A stretch of DNA of 64,000 nucleotides from an uncultured Agathobacter sp. (GTDB taxonomy: Bacteria; Bacillota; Clostridia; Lachnospirales; Lachnospiraceae), in NCBI GenBank assembly GCA_945910395.1, contig CAMDYX010000002.1:44001-108000 (forward strand), written 5' to 3'. Position 1 is the first letter of the stretch. Every line of letters begins with the position of its first letter. Position numbers and translations under genes: made by a program. Below, in pieces: positions 34,129 to 42,818 of this stretch. The notes below the pieces were generated by a model that was not told the origin of the DNA, ran no database searches, and saw nothing but the letters and a program-made list of their open reading frames with translations.

Positions 34129-34910
34129 TTTTTATTTACCTCCTTTGCAAGCTCCACGTATTCCATTGCGCTTCTGGCGCTCTTTTTATGTACAAGAATC
34201 GGTTCGCTGTCATCCTGAGCCCATTCCACTTCGCTGTCGACACGTATAACAGTATCAAATACCTCCACGTCACCGGCCTCCCGCAGGGTCTCTATGGTCT
34301 GCTTGTAATAATTCTTTCTTGCATCCACCTTGGTAACAACAATTCCAAGAAGAGTCAGCTCCTTATGGATATGCTTCACATCCTCCAAAAACTCAAACAT
34401 ATTTGCGACACCAAACAGTCCCCACGGGCTTGCCTCCACCGGCATGATCACATAGTCTGCAGCACACAGAATATTCATCACCCAGCCTCCGAGGGTTGGC
34501 GGAGCGTCAATAAGAATGTAATCATATTCTTCGGACTCTTTAATTTTTTCCAGGCAATTATGTAATATCTGTTCCCTCTGCCATTTTGTAAAAAGCTCAT
34601 ACTCGATGCTGCTCATAAGGGTAGACGAAGGAATCAGATCCAGATTTTCATATTTTGTGTGGATGACATAATCCGTCAGATCCTCCTGCTTTTTGATTGC
34701 ATAATAGAGATTTCGATCTGATGCAGCAAACTCCAAAACCTCTTCATCTGTAAAAAAAGACAGCGAAAGATTCATCTGCATGTCTCCATCGATGAGCAAC
34801 ACCTTCTTGCCAAGGGTGGATAATGAATATCCCACATTGGCGCAGGTGGTTGTCTTTCCGCTGCCGCCTTTATTATTTGCAAATGCGATTGTTTTCGTCC
34901 TCTTTTGCAT
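34119..34910 (-). CDS. ParA/Soj family ATPase in the microcompartment operon
   Basis: A 263-residue deviant-Walker ATPase. Motifs: NNKGGSGKTTT (signature Lys14, P-loop Lys19), LLIDGDMQMN (A-prime) and ILIDAPPTLGGW (Walker B). Such proteins dimerise on ATP, bind nucleoid DNA and space out cargo: plasmids, chromosomes, chemoreceptor clusters or carboxysomes. The gene overlaps the DeoR gene by 38 bp and the small KTA-rich gene by 10 bp, so it is translated as part of the microcompartment operon. No ParB, replication gene or parS is adjacent, which argues against a plasmid system. The best reading is a McdA-like role in placing the propanediol compartments. Confidence 0.9.
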   Translation of the reverse strand: MQKRTKTIAFANNKGGSGKTTTCANVGYSLSTLGKKVLLIDGDMQMNLSLSFFTDEEVLEFAASDRNLYYAIKKQEDLTDYVIHTKYENLDLIPSSTLMSSIEYELFTKWQREQILHNCLEKIKESEEYDYILIDAPPTLGGWVMNILCAADYVIMPVEASPWGLFGVANMFEFLEDVKHIHKELTLLGIVVTKVDARKNYYKQTIETLREAGDVEVFDTVIRVDSEVEWAQDDSEPILVHKKSARSAMEYVELAKEVNKKCQ

Positions 34911-35661
34911 AATAACACTTCATTCCTTTATCATTGAAATAATCCAGCCACGCTTCAGAAGGTTTCTGGTCTGTTACTATTATATCAAAATCTTCGATAT
35001 TGCAAATCTTTGAAAAACCTATTACGTCAAATTTTGTGCAGTCTACTGCCAGAATTTTTTCTCTTGCACTGCGGAGCATGGTCTGCTTTACCTGGGAAAA
35101 CATTTCATTCGCATCGGTTACACCTTTTTCCATGCTAAGCCCCTTGCAGGAGACAATCACCTTATCCACATTGTAAGCTTCGATGGTCTCCATTGCCCGG
35201 GGTCCTACCAAAGCCAGATAATCCTCTCTTAATATGCCTCCGGTGGAGATGATTTCCCAGCTACTTACCTCCGGCTGCTCCATCAGTACTTCGATAGAAT
35301 TTGTGATAATGGTAAGGCTCTCTTTATGCTTTAAGGCCTTCACAATGGCAACCGCCGTAGTACTTGGATCAAGAATAATGTGTTCTCCATCTGCCACAAG
35401 AGTCTCAATGATTTGGGCGACCTTCTGCTTCCCTGCCATGTTCTTTTTGTTTCGAACGGAAAAGGGCATATCTGTTGTATGCTCGTTTAGAGTTGCACCG
35501 CCATAACTTTTGATTGCAAAGCCTTCCTTTTCCAGCTTATCCAAGTCTCTTCGAATAGTTTCCTCTGACACCTCGAAATATGCGCCAAGCTCGCTTACAA
35601 CGACCTTTTTCTCCTCTTGCAGTTTTTCCAAAATCAGCATTCTTCGTTCTGCAGCAAGCAT
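34873..35661 (-). CDS. DeoR family regulator of the microcompartment operon
   Basis: A 262-residue DeoR/GlpR-type regulator. The N-terminal winged helix carries the family signature VVVSELGAYFEVSEETIRRD with RDLDKLEKEGF after it. The C-terminal DeoRC sensor domain has ILDPSTTAVAIVKAL, TNSIEVL and STGGILREDYLALVGP. The usual effectors are phosphorylated sugars; rhamnulose- or fuculose-1-phosphate would fit. It is encoded within the operon it probably controls. The palindrome TACGAG-N4-CTCGTA before the first gene (48385-48400) is a candidate site. Confidence 0.93.
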   Translation of the reverse strand: MLAAERRMLILEKLQEEKKVVVSELGAYFEVSEETIRRDLDKLEKEGFAIKSYGGATLNEHTTDMPFSVRNKKNMAGKQKVAQIIETLVADGEHIILDPSTTAVAIVKALKHKESLTIITNSIEVLMEQPEVSSWEIISTGGILREDYLALVGPRAMETIEAYNVDKVIVSCKGLSMEKGVTDANEMFSQVKQTMLRSAREKILAVDCTKFDVIGFSKICNIEDFDIIVTDQKPSEAWLDYFNDKGMKCYYAKEDENNRICK

Positions 35662-35673
35662 ACAAAATCCCCC

Positions 35674-36222
35674 TTACACGATTGCTTTGCACATTTGCGG
35701 GTCCGGATGGGCGATAACTGATGAATCCAGATACATTCCCCGCTCCCCGATTGCTGCTTTTGCCTTGTCAATGGCTGCCTGACAGGCTGCAACTTCTCCG
35801 GTGATCAGCATATAGGATTTCCCGCACATGCCCTTCGCAATACGAAGCTCTATCAACTGCACGATTGCTGTCTTTGCGGCGATATCCGCGGCAACAATGA
35901 TAGAGCTTGCATCGTAGGTCTCCAATATTCCAAGGGCACTTACCCTGTCAATTTCACCGGTTCCATAAATCGCTGGAAAAATGGATTCGTCTGGATTCCC
36001 AAGGACAAAGCTTCCGATGAGTTCATCCGGTCGGATATTCTTTGCACGCTCCACGGCTGCATTTACTGCACTTAATTCTCCTGCAATAAGAGCGATGTAT
36101 TTTCCCGGGCAGACCGTTTGGGCTTCTAAAATCTCTACTGCCGCAGTCTTTACCATCTGGTCTGCTGCCGTGATTCCTGCTGATACTGTCTTAAATTCAA
36201 TCATACCAATTGCTTTATGCAT
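35674..36222 (-). CDS. pduT: Tandem-domain microcompartment shell protein (PduT-like)
   Basis: A 182-residue BMC-T protein with two BMC domains (about 4-88 and 95-180) forming pseudohexameric trimers. Cys38 in TVCPGKYIA sits exactly where PduT binds a [4Fe-4S] cluster at the central pore, so it may carry electrons across the shell with PduS. It is located 27 bp after the PduS-like gene, which fits that pairing. It is the only tandem-domain shell protein in the window. Confidence 0.92.
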   Translation of the reverse strand: MHKAIGMIEFKTVSAGITAADQMVKTAAVEILEAQTVCPGKYIALIAGELSAVNAAVERAKNIRPDELIGSFVLGNPDESIFPAIYGTGEIDRVSALGILETYDASSIIVAADIAAKTAIVQLIELRIAKGMCGKSYMLITGEVAACQAAIDKAKAAIGERGMYLDSSVIAHPDPQMCKAIV

Positions 36223-36249
36223 GTAATTCCTCTTTCTGGAATTTTATTC

Positions 36250-37572
36250 CTAGGCTTCAATCATGATATATTTGTCCGTAACCTCTGTCACCGTTCCCTG
36301 GATTGGTGCATGAATATTTACGGAAAGTCCCTCCGCAGCCTGGGCAATCCTTTGACCCAAAATAACCGGATCATTCTGCTTTACCACGGCAATTGCCGGT
36401 GCACCGATGTGCTGCGATAGCAGAACCTTTAGCTTCTTTGCGGATTGAAGGCTGTCATTTAACGGGGCATCTGTATCATACTTCTTTAGTCCAAGCCTTG
36501 ACACCAATCGTTCTTCCGGAACTCTCCGGTATTCCCTGGCAGGATTTACCGGTGCCGCCTCAACCGTTTTCGGTTTTACTCCTTGTTTCCTAAGCTCGCC
36601 CTTATACTCCGTCATCATACTTCTCGGAGATAATCCCTGGGGACAGCTATACATCTCGCAAAGTCCGCAGGAGCTGCAAAATAGTGTATCCACAAAGGGC
36701 TCCATCCTGGAAAAATCCCGATTTGCGGCTGCCCTCATAAACATATGTGGCTCAACCGGGTGTCCTAAGCCATTTCTAGGGCAAAGATCCGTGCAGGTCT
36801 GGCACTGGCAGCAACTTGAGGCTGCTCTTTGGACTGCCGTAGAAAACCGGGTCGTCTTTTTTAGATACAGGCTATGATTTTCCGGAAGTACGATAACCGC
36901 ACTGGTGGTTTTTGTGACAGGCTGGTTTTCATTTCCAAAAATTCCCATCATTGGTCCCCCCAGCAAATAGACCGGCTGATCTGTTGTAATCTTCCCGGCT
37001 AAGGCTACCACATCTTTTATTTTCATTCCAAGGGGCACACGAACCGTAACCGGATGTTCTACTTCTCCGGCAACCGTTACTAGCTTGTCTGTTACCGGAT
37101 GGTTTTCCCATACCGCACGATATACGTTATACAATGTCTCAACATTAAACACCGCTACCCCGCATTCAATGGGAAGCCCTCCCGGTCTTACCACCTTTTT
37201 GGTGGCTTCGTAAATCAAAACCACCTCATCCCCCATGGGATATGCTCCCGGAAGCTTATGTATTCTCATTTCCGGGAATTCATCCATATATTCTTCTATG
37301 GCACAAATCGTGCTCTTATATTCCTCTTTAATCCCTATGATTGCTTCTTTCGCCTGAAGCGTTTCTCTGATGAGAGAAAATGCCTTTAAGATTTCATGGG
37401 CATGCTCCTTTAACAGCTGTCGGTGCAATTTCAAAAGGGGCTCACACTCTGCGCAATTCATAAGTATGGTATCTGCGCGGTCACTAAGCTTTCCATAGGT
37501 GGGAAAACCTGCGCCCCCCGCGCCAACGACACCATATTCTCTTAATATTTTACTTAATTCTGCAATTTCCAT
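36250..37572 (-). CDS. pduS: PduS-like electron transfer flavoprotein (RnfC family)
   Basis: A 440-residue RnfC-like protein. The N-terminal GVVGAGGAGFPTYGKL loop is the FMN/NADH-binding signature. A SLBB-like segment lies in the middle. Two [4Fe-4S] motifs are visible: CQCQTCTDLCP and CSSCGLCEMYSCP (about 255-310). In B12-type compartments PduS helps reactivate cobalamin, but this operon has a glycyl-radical enzyme. Here it more likely moves electrons between NAD(H), PduT and partners, or feeds the activase. The C-terminus has a barrel-sandwich-like end (VNIHAPIQGTVTEV). Confidence 0.92.
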   Translation of the reverse strand: MEIAELSKILREYGVVGAGGAGFPTYGKLSDRADTILMNCAECEPLLKLHRQLLKEHAHEILKAFSLIRETLQAKEAIIGIKEEYKSTICAIEEYMDEFPEMRIHKLPGAYPMGDEVVLIYEATKKVVRPGGLPIECGVAVFNVETLYNVYRAVWENHPVTDKLVTVAGEVEHPVTVRVPLGMKIKDVVALAGKITTDQPVYLLGGPMMGIFGNENQPVTKTTSAVIVLPENHSLYLKKTTRFSTAVQRAASSCCQCQTCTDLCPRNGLGHPVEPHMFMRAAANRDFSRMEPFVDTLFCSSCGLCEMYSCPQGLSPRSMMTEYKGELRKQGVKPKTVEAAPVNPAREYRRVPEERLVSRLGLKKYDTDAPLNDSLQSAKKLKVLLSQHIGAPAIAVVKQNDPVILGQRIAQAAEGLSVNIHAPIQGTVTEVTDKYIMIEA

Positions 37573-37576
37573 AACC

Positions 37577-37846
37577 TTATTGTTCCAGCTTTCCTATGTC
37601 ATCGATAATTCCAACAATTGCTGCGTCGATCGGGGCATCCGGCATATTACAGCCAATGCGGGCTGCACTTCCCTGTGCCACAAGCACATACTCACCGATA
37701 CCTGCACCGATATTATCGATTGCTACCAGCTGCTTTGGTTTCTTGCTTTCTGCCTGAAGCGGCTCAATTACCATAAACTTGTTTCCAATCAGGTTATCCT
37801 GCTTGCGGGTTGAAACGATGCTTCCTGTTACTTTTCCAATAATCAT
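37577..37846 (-). CDS. pduN: Pentameric vertex shell protein (PduN/EutN/CcmL family)
   Basis: An 89-residue BMV-type protein that forms pentamers capping the vertices of the polyhedral shell. Family hallmarks: the opening MIIGKVTGSIVSTRKQ, NLIGNKFMVIE, and the central AIDNIGAGIGEYVLVAQGSAAR. Only one vertex gene is seen. It lies 17 bp after pduL and 4 bp before pduS. Confidence 0.95.
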   Translation of the reverse strand: MIIGKVTGSIVSTRKQDNLIGNKFMVIEPLQAESKKPKQLVAIDNIGAGIGEYVLVAQGSAARIGCNMPDAPIDAAIVGIIDDIGKLEQ

Positions 37847-37863
37847 TTCTATCCCTTTCCTAC

Positions 37864-38523
37864 TTATACTTTCTTTACGATTGCAACTTTATCGCCCTGT
37901 TTGATTTCACTGGCATTTGCTTCATCTGTGTCGATGTGCATCTCAAGGGTAAAGCTCTCATCTACGCGGATTTTTACCCGGTCAAAGGTTGTTCCGCGCT
38001 CATTGTCCACGGTAACGCTCACATAATCTCCGTCGCATACCCCTGCTTCCAAAGCATCCTTTGGAGACATATGGATATGTCTTGCTGCAATAATGCAGCC
38101 TTCCTTCAGATAGATTGCGCCTTTGGGTCCTACAATGGCAATCGGGGCGCTTCCCTTCGTATCTCCGGATTCTCTTACCGGCACTGTCACGCCAAGCTTT
38201 CTTGCATCGGTCTGGGAAATCTCCACCTGCGTTGCCTTTCGAACCGGCCCTAACACCCGCACATTTTCAATCGCACGAAGCTTAAGGCCAACAATGGTAC
38301 ACATCTCATTGGCAGCAAACTGGCCTCCCATCAGTTCCTTTTTTCTGGTAAGCTGATAGCCCGGTCCAAACAATGTTTCAACATCTTCCTGTGTTAAATG
38401 GATATGACGATTACTGACACCTACGGGAACAAGATATCCGTTTCCTTTTTCAGAGGTACTTCTCATGCTCTCGATGACAAGTCTTGTAATCTCTTCTATT
38501 TCATTTCTCTCCATCTGATACAC
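37864..38523 (-). CDS. pduL: Phosphate propanoyltransferase (PduL)
   Basis: A 219-residue PduL phosphotransacylase that converts propionyl-CoA and phosphate to propionyl phosphate and CoA inside the shell. Both PduL metal-binding repeats are present: VGVSNRHIHLTQEDVE and AARHIHMSPKDALEAG. The N-terminal helix (IEEITRLVIESMRS, about 7-20) followed by a Gly/Ser linker is a typical encapsulation peptide. No propionate kinase gene is present, so ATP formation must use an enzyme encoded elsewhere. It is separated from the upstream shell gene by a stem-loop at 38560. Confidence 0.95.
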   Translation of the reverse strand: MYQMERNEIEEITRLVIESMRSTSEKGNGYLVPVGVSNRHIHLTQEDVETLFGPGYQLTRKKELMGGQFAANEMCTIVGLKLRAIENVRVLGPVRKATQVEISQTDARKLGVTVPVRESGDTKGSAPIAIVGPKGAIYLKEGCIIAARHIHMSPKDALEAGVCDGDYVSVTVDNERGTTFDRVKIRVDESFTLEMHIDTDEANASEIKQGDKVAIVKKV

Positions 38524-38559
38524 CTATCGTCCTTCTTTTTTCTGATTCTCCTTTTTTCT

Positions 38560-38581
38560 GCGGCAGCAAAAAAGCTGCCGC
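38560..38581 (-). other. Intercistronic stem-loop between shell gene and pduL
   Basis: GCGGCAGC pairs perfectly with GCTGCCGC around a 6-nt loop. The flanks have no T-run directly after the stem on the minus strand (AGAAAAAAG), so this is more likely an RNA stabiliser or processing site that keeps the upstream shell message abundant than a full terminator. Confidence 0.65.
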
Positions 38582-38608
38582 TAAATAAGAAGAAAACACC
38601 TACAGAAA

Positions 38609-38887
38609 CTATTTAATCTTTGGAAGAATTGCTTCTACATCGGTGTGTGGTCTTGGAATTACGTGCTGTGCTACTAATTCGCCAAGTCTTTCTGCATTTG
38701 AAGCTCCGGCTTCTACTGCAGATTTTACAGCTCCTACGTCTCCGCGTACCATTACGGTTACAAGTCCGGAACCGATCTTCTCTGTTCCTACTAAAGTAAC
38801 GTTTGCTGCCTTACACATGGTATCTGCAGCCTCGATTGCTGCGGTAAGTCCTCTTGTTTCTACCATTCCTAATGCTTCCTGTGCCAT
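38609..38887 (-). CDS. Hexameric shell protein (PduA/EutM type), copy 1
   Basis: A 92-residue canonical BMC-H protein that forms the flat hexagonal tiles of the shell. It has the PduA/EutM features [20 protein letters not shown], the pore strand [20 protein letters not shown] and the ending [10 protein letters not shown]. It is about 80% identical by eye to the copy at 39309. A good ribosome site and ~80-bp gap precede it. High expression is expected. Confidence 0.95.
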   Translation of the reverse strand: MAQEALGMVETRGLTAAIEAADTMCKAANVTLVGTEKIGSGLVTVMVRGDVGAVKSAVEAGASNAERLGELVAQHVIPRPHTDVEAILPKIK

Positions 38888-38969
38888 AATTTTGTTCCTC
38901 CTTAAAATAATAAAATATGAATTGTTTTTTGCTTTTATTTACACTACATTGCTGTAGCAGTTACTGAAA

Positions 38970-39305
38970 TTACTGTCCGGATACCGACTCCTGCTCTTTT
39001 GTATCCTTTTTTGCAATGCGCTTTGCGGACAGGGCAACCAGCCTTCTGGTCTCTTCGCAGGGCGATGCGATGACACCGCTTGCTGCAAGAATATGATGGT
39101 TTGCCTTGCAGATACCTGCCGCAGCTTCAACTGCTGCCTTAACATCTGAGACAGTTCCCTCTACGATGATGGTAACCAATCGTCCGCCAAGCTTTCTCTC
39201 CCAGGTAACCAGTTCTACCTCTGCAGCCTTACACATTGCATCTAGTGAGTCGATTGCAGCAACAACACCGGACACTTCAATTAATCCGTAGGATGTTCCT
39301 GCCAT
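38970..39305 (-). CDS. Divergent hexameric shell protein with charged tail
   Basis: A 111-residue BMC-H protein: YGLIEVSGVVAAIDSLDAMCKAAEVELV, then GGRLVTIIVEGTVSDVKAAVEA. It differs from the PduA-type copies in its pore region (ERKLGGRL) and carries a charged C-terminal tail (about 92-111) after the BMC fold (LSAKRIAKKDTKEQESVSGQ). Such minor shell proteins (PduK-like or EutK-like in role) may offer special pores or docking sites; a metal site is not visible. It lies 3 bp after the second PduA-type gene. Confidence 0.9.
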   Translation of the reverse strand: MAGTSYGLIEVSGVVAAIDSLDAMCKAAEVELVTWERKLGGRLVTIIVEGTVSDVKAAVEAAAGICKANHHILAASGVIASPCEETRRLVALSAKRIAKKDTKEQESVSGQ

Positions 39306-39308
39306 AGT

Positions 39309-39596
39309 TTATTTTGCCTTTGGAAATCCCGGAAGGATCTTCTCAACATCCGTATGTGGTCTAGGGATTACATGCTGTGCTACCAGTTCTCCAAGGCGGC
39401 TTGCTGCCTGCGCGCCGGACTCTACAGATGCCTTCACAGCTCCTACGTCTCCACGTACCATTACTGTTACCAGTCCGGAACCGATTTTCTCTGTTCCCAC
39501 TAAGGTTACTTCTGCGGACTTTGTCATTGCATCTGCTGCCTCGATTGCTGCAGTAAGTCCTCTTGTTTCTACCATTCCTAATGCTTCCTGTGCCAT
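39309..39596 (-). CDS. Hexameric shell protein (PduA/EutM type), copy 2
   Basis: A 95-residue canonical BMC-H protein, close paralogue of the one at 38609, differing mainly at helix positions (AMTKSAEV for TMCKAANV) and at the C-terminus ([10 protein letters not shown]). As with PduA/PduJ pairs, both probably tile the facets, with small differences in pore or edge contacts. It is in the middle of the shell block. Confidence 0.95.
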   Translation of the reverse strand: MAQEALGMVETRGLTAAIEAADAMTKSAEVTLVGTEKIGSGLVTVMVRGDVGAVKASVESGAQAASRLGELVAQHVIPRPHTDVEKILPGFPKAK

Positions 39597-39643
39597 GTTT
39601 GTTTTCTCCTTTTTTATTTCATTTTTTATACTGTTTTTTGTCT

Positions 39644-39961
39644 TTAATCTACATCAAAACCACAGATGCTTAACATTTTAAGCGTATCCTCTGTGGGTCT
39701 TGGAATCACGTGGCTTGTAACAACACCGCTTACCGATTCTGCCACCTGTCTTCCTGCCTCCACTGCTGCGGTCACATCATCCACGGTTCCGCGGAACTTG
39801 ATTGTCACCAGAAGCGGTACCGGTAAGGAATCGGCATTGGCAGGCTTGTTTTTATCAAAGGGTTCTAAGGTAACGTTGGCTGCCTTGCATCCGGCATCCG
39901 CCGCCATAAACGCACAGACCAGACCATATACCTCTAAAAATCCAACTGCTCTTTCATCCAT
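39644..39961 (-). CDS. Hexameric shell protein with loop insertion
   Basis: A 105-residue BMC-H protein: [29 protein letters not shown], then a ~12-residue insertion ([14 protein letters not shown]) before the pore strand [14 protein letters not shown]. The insertion would enlarge a loop on one face of the hexamer. It ends in [21 protein letters not shown]. It is the first shell gene after the alcohol dehydrogenase. Confidence 0.92.
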   Translation of the reverse strand: MDERAVGFLEVYGLVCAFMAADAGCKAANVTLEPFDKNKPANADSLPVPLLVTIKFRGTVDDVTAAVEAGRQVAESVSGVVTSHVIPRPTEDTLKMLSICGFDVD

Positions 39962-39976
39962 ATGGGGGCTCCTTTA

Positions 39977-41185
39977 CTAATCTGCTACGATTGCAATCTT
40001 AAGTCCTGTCATAGATGCTGCCTTTTGGAATCCCTCGTCCACCTTTGAAAGCGGATACTTATCGGTAATCAGCTCATTCATTGGAAGTCCGATTGCCTTT
40101 GCACCCTTTAGGAAGTCAAAGGTCGTTGCATAATCCCGTAAGGTATATACCCAGCTTCCCACCATGGTAAGCTCTTTGGAGCAGATATCAAAATGTGGAT
40201 TGATGGTTGCATCTCCACCGTTGATGAAAAATCCCAGCTCGCATAAGCCGCCGCCATTCCGGATGAACTTATAGATGTTCGCATGTCCTGCCGGCGAACC
40301 GGTACACTGGAACCCGAAATCTGCAAGATGTCCTCCGAAGGCTGCTTCCACGCCTTTTGTAAGTCCTTCGATGCCCTCGAAGTCCTTAAAGTTTACGGTT
40401 CCGGTTGCTCCTAACCTCTTTGAGAACTCCAATCGCTGTGCATTTCCATCCACCGTTACGATATTCTGAATACCCATGGTCTTAAGAACTGCTACACAGA
40501 TCAAACCGATCGGTCCGCAGCCCTGAACCACTACCCGGCTGTTAAACTTTAAAATTCCTGTTGATTTTGCCCGTTCTACTGCATGAATCAGCACTGCACA
40601 GGGCTCAATCAAAATTCTGGAATCAAGGTCAAGATCACTTACATTAAAGAATGTAGAACCTAAGGCTCCCCGGACAAGAATGTAATCTGCGAACCATCCG
40701 TTTGCATGTACCTCATCATCCGGCAAAAGTCCATACACATCCGCGCCACCGACATTCTGTTTATTCAGGTCGAACATCGTAATGTCCGGGTTGTCCTTAA
40801 AGATCATGCAGGTAACGATTTTGTCGCCAACCTTAACCGGATTTCCTGCACTGTCAACCTTTACATTCTTCCCCATCTTTACGATCTCTCCGGTTCCCTC
40901 GTGTCCCAGAGCTACCGGGATAAGACTGAATGGGTCTCTCTTATATTCATGTACATCTGTACCACAGATGCCGCATCCCTCCACCTTAACAAGAAGATCA
41001 TCATCTCCTACCTGTGGCATAGGGAACTCTTTTACTTCCATTTTTCCAAGCTGGGTAAGCATTGCTACTCTTACCTTGTCCGGAATTACACCTGATGCTG
41101 TTGAATTTCCTGCCGCAGGGCTTTGGGAAAGACTCGATAACACCTGCTTTACGATCTCTTCAACCGCAGTTGCATTCATTTCCAT
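39977..41185 (-). CDS. Zinc alcohol dehydrogenase with encapsulation peptide
   Basis: A 402-residue medium-chain Zn-dependent dehydrogenase. The N-terminus (about 3-18, ATAVEEIVKQVLSSLSQ) is an amphipathic encapsulation helix, followed by a Pro/Ser/Ala linker. Zn ligands appear in EGCGICGTDVHEY and GHEGTGE, and the nucleotide site is VVQGCGPIGLICVAVL. It would regenerate NAD inside the shell by reducing propionaldehyde to propanol, and could also reduce lactaldehyde to propanediol; no separate PduQ or FucO is present. ATG 41185 follows GGAGG; an ATG at 41200 contains that site and is rejected. A hairpin element lies just upstream, inside the operon. Confidence 0.92.
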   Translation of the reverse strand: MEMNATAVEEIVKQVLSSLSQSPAAGNSTASGVIPDKVRVAMLTQLGKMEVKEFPMPQVGDDDLLVKVEGCGICGTDVHEYKRDPFSLIPVALGHEGTGEIVKMGKNVKVDSAGNPVKVGDKIVTCMIFKDNPDITMFDLNKQNVGGADVYGLLPDDEVHANGWFADYILVRGALGSTFFNVSDLDLDSRILIEPCAVLIHAVERAKSTGILKFNSRVVVQGCGPIGLICVAVLKTMGIQNIVTVDGNAQRLEFSKRLGATGTVNFKDFEGIEGLTKGVEAAFGGHLADFGFQCTGSPAGHANIYKFIRNGGGLCELGFFINGGDATINPHFDICSKELTMVGSWVYTLRDYATTFDFLKGAKAIGLPMNELITDKYPLSKVDEGFQKAASMTGLKIAIVAD

Positions 41186-41210
41186 GCTTTGTTCCTCCAT
41201 ATTATTTTAC

Positions 41211-41393
41211 TCCCTTTTCGGAATTGTGTTCCCGAATGAATTTGCATATTTGAATCAGAACCCACTCTCGCTTGTAAAAAGCGTAACGGTACTAAATTCG
41301 CAATAAATTGCTCATTAAGTGCCGACGCTTTTTAAACGTTCTGATTCAAATAGCAAAATTCATTCGCAGGAACACAATTCCGAAATGGGATTT
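41211..41393 (-). repeat. Giant-hairpin element inside the microcompartment operon
   Basis: A ~183-bp inverted-orientation copy (TCCCTTTTCGGAATTGTG ... CACAATTCCGAAATGGGA) filling the gap between pduP and the alcohol dehydrogenase gene. The arms are nearly perfect over the outer 20 bp. As neighbouring genes run in the same direction through it, it is unlikely to be a complete terminator in this orientation. Confidence 0.88.
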
Positions 41394-41410
41394 ATTTTAA
41401 GTCCGACATT

Positions 41411-42802
41411 TTATCGAATACACAAGCTGTCCGACATGGTGCAGCGTCTTCTCTTGGTAAAGGTGGCTGCGCTTGTAAGTCCTTCTCCTGTACGGCTTGC
41501 AATGGTAAAGGTCGGGAAGCCTTCCCCTCCGAATCCAAGCGCCGCATAGGATGGGCCGTTCTTTACAAGGATTGCCGTGTCAATGGCTCTGGCAAACTTC
41601 GTGATGCGGTCCACATTCTTGCAGTGAATATGTGCCGAATGGCGGTTGCCATGCTCTAACCATACTGCCTGTTCCACAGCATCATCAAAATTCTTTGCCC
41701 GTACCACACCAAGGATCGGCATCATAAGCTCCGTCTGAATCAGCGGATGCTCCTTTGGTCCTTCGAAGGTAATGCAGCGGATATTGTCCGGTACATTTAC
41801 GCCAATCATCGCCAAAAGCGCCTTTGCACTTCTTCCCACACACTTGCGGTTCAAACGTCCCTTCTCATCCATAACCGTTGCAATCAGCTTCTTCTGCTCT
41901 TCCTCTGACGCAAGGTAACAGCCCTGTTCTTTTACCATATAGCCCATCAACTCATCACAGATGGAATCTACTGCAACCACTTCCTTTTCTGCGATGCAGG
42001 GAAGATTGTTATCAAAGGTGCATCCGTTTACGATGTCCTGGGCTGCCTTTTGGATGTCGGCTGTCTCATCCACAAGCGCCGGTGGATTTCCGGCTCCTGC
42101 TCCGATTCCACGCTTTCCGCTGGATAACACTGCGGTAACAACTCCCGGTCCTCCGGTAGCAACCAGAAGCGGGATATCCGGGTGCTTCATCATGATCGCG
42201 CTGGAGTCCAAGGTTGGATTTTCCACCGTACAAGCGATATTGTCCGGTCCTCCGGCCTCCAGGGAAGCCTCGTTCAATAAATTTACCGCGTAGATTGAGG
42301 TTTTGATTGCCTGTGGATGCGGGTTGAATACCACGGTATTTCCTCCTGCAAGCATTCCCATGGTATTACAAAGAACTGTCTCGCTGGGGTTGGTGCAGGG
42401 AGTAATTGCTCCGATTACACCAAATGGTCCCATCTCCACTAAGGTAAGTCCACGGTCTCCTGACCATGCGGTTGTTTTGATGTCTTCTGTTCCGGGAGTC
42501 TTCTCAGCCACCAGCACATGCTTTAAAATCTTGTCTCCCACATTTCCCATGCCGGTTTCTTCTACACCCATCCGGGCCAGAGTCTCTGCGTTTTCTTTGA
42601 TTTTTCTCCGAATGATGGTAATAATCTGTTCCCTCTGATCCATAGACATGACCCGCACAACTTTCTGAGCCTCTTTTGCCTTTTCAATTGCCGTATTCAT
42701 GTCCTTATAGACGCCATGCATTCCCATAACGCCTGACCCTAGCTGTAATTTTGCCATTACTTCGCCAACAATATTTTTTATTTGGCTTTCTGTCATTTCC
42801 AA
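41411..42802 (-). CDS. pduP: CoA-acylating propionaldehyde dehydrogenase (PduP-like)
   Basis: A 463-residue aldehyde dehydrogenase that turns propionaldehyde, NAD and CoA into propionyl-CoA and NADH. Cys269 in FDNNLPCIAEKE is the catalytic nucleophile. The N-terminal helix ESQIKNIVGEVMAKLQLG is the encapsulation peptide that targets it to the compartment lumen, followed by a short Gly-rich linker. The start may be TTG 42802 (AAGGAAG 7 bases upstream) or ATG 42796. It lies 16 bp after the PduO-like gene. Confidence 0.94.
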   Translation of the reverse strand: MEMTESQIKNIVGEVMAKLQLGSGVMGMHGVYKDMNTAIEKAKEAQKVVRVMSMDQREQIITIIRRKIKENAETLARMGVEETGMGNVGDKILKHVLVAEKTPGTEDIKTTAWSGDRGLTLVEMGPFGVIGAITPCTNPSETVLCNTMGMLAGGNTVVFNPHPQAIKTSIYAVNLLNEASLEAGGPDNIACTVENPTLDSSAIMMKHPDIPLLVATGGPGVVTAVLSSGKRGIGAGAGNPPALVDETADIQKAAQDIVNGCTFDNNLPCIAEKEVVAVDSICDELMGYMVKEQGCYLASEEEQKKLIATVMDEKGRLNRKCVGRSAKALLAMIGVNVPDNIRCITFEGPKEHPLIQTELMMPILGVVRAKNFDDAVEQAVWLEHGNRHSAHIHCKNVDRITKFARAIDTAILVKNGPSYAALGFGGEGFPTFTIASRTGEGLTSAATFTKRRRCTMSDSLCIR

Positions 42803-42818
42803 GCTATCACTTCCTTAT

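Noticed and set aside
34119..34910. Plasmid partition system or integrated plasmid origin
   Set aside because: There is no ParB, replication initiator or iteron, and the gene overlaps its neighbours within the microcompartment operon.
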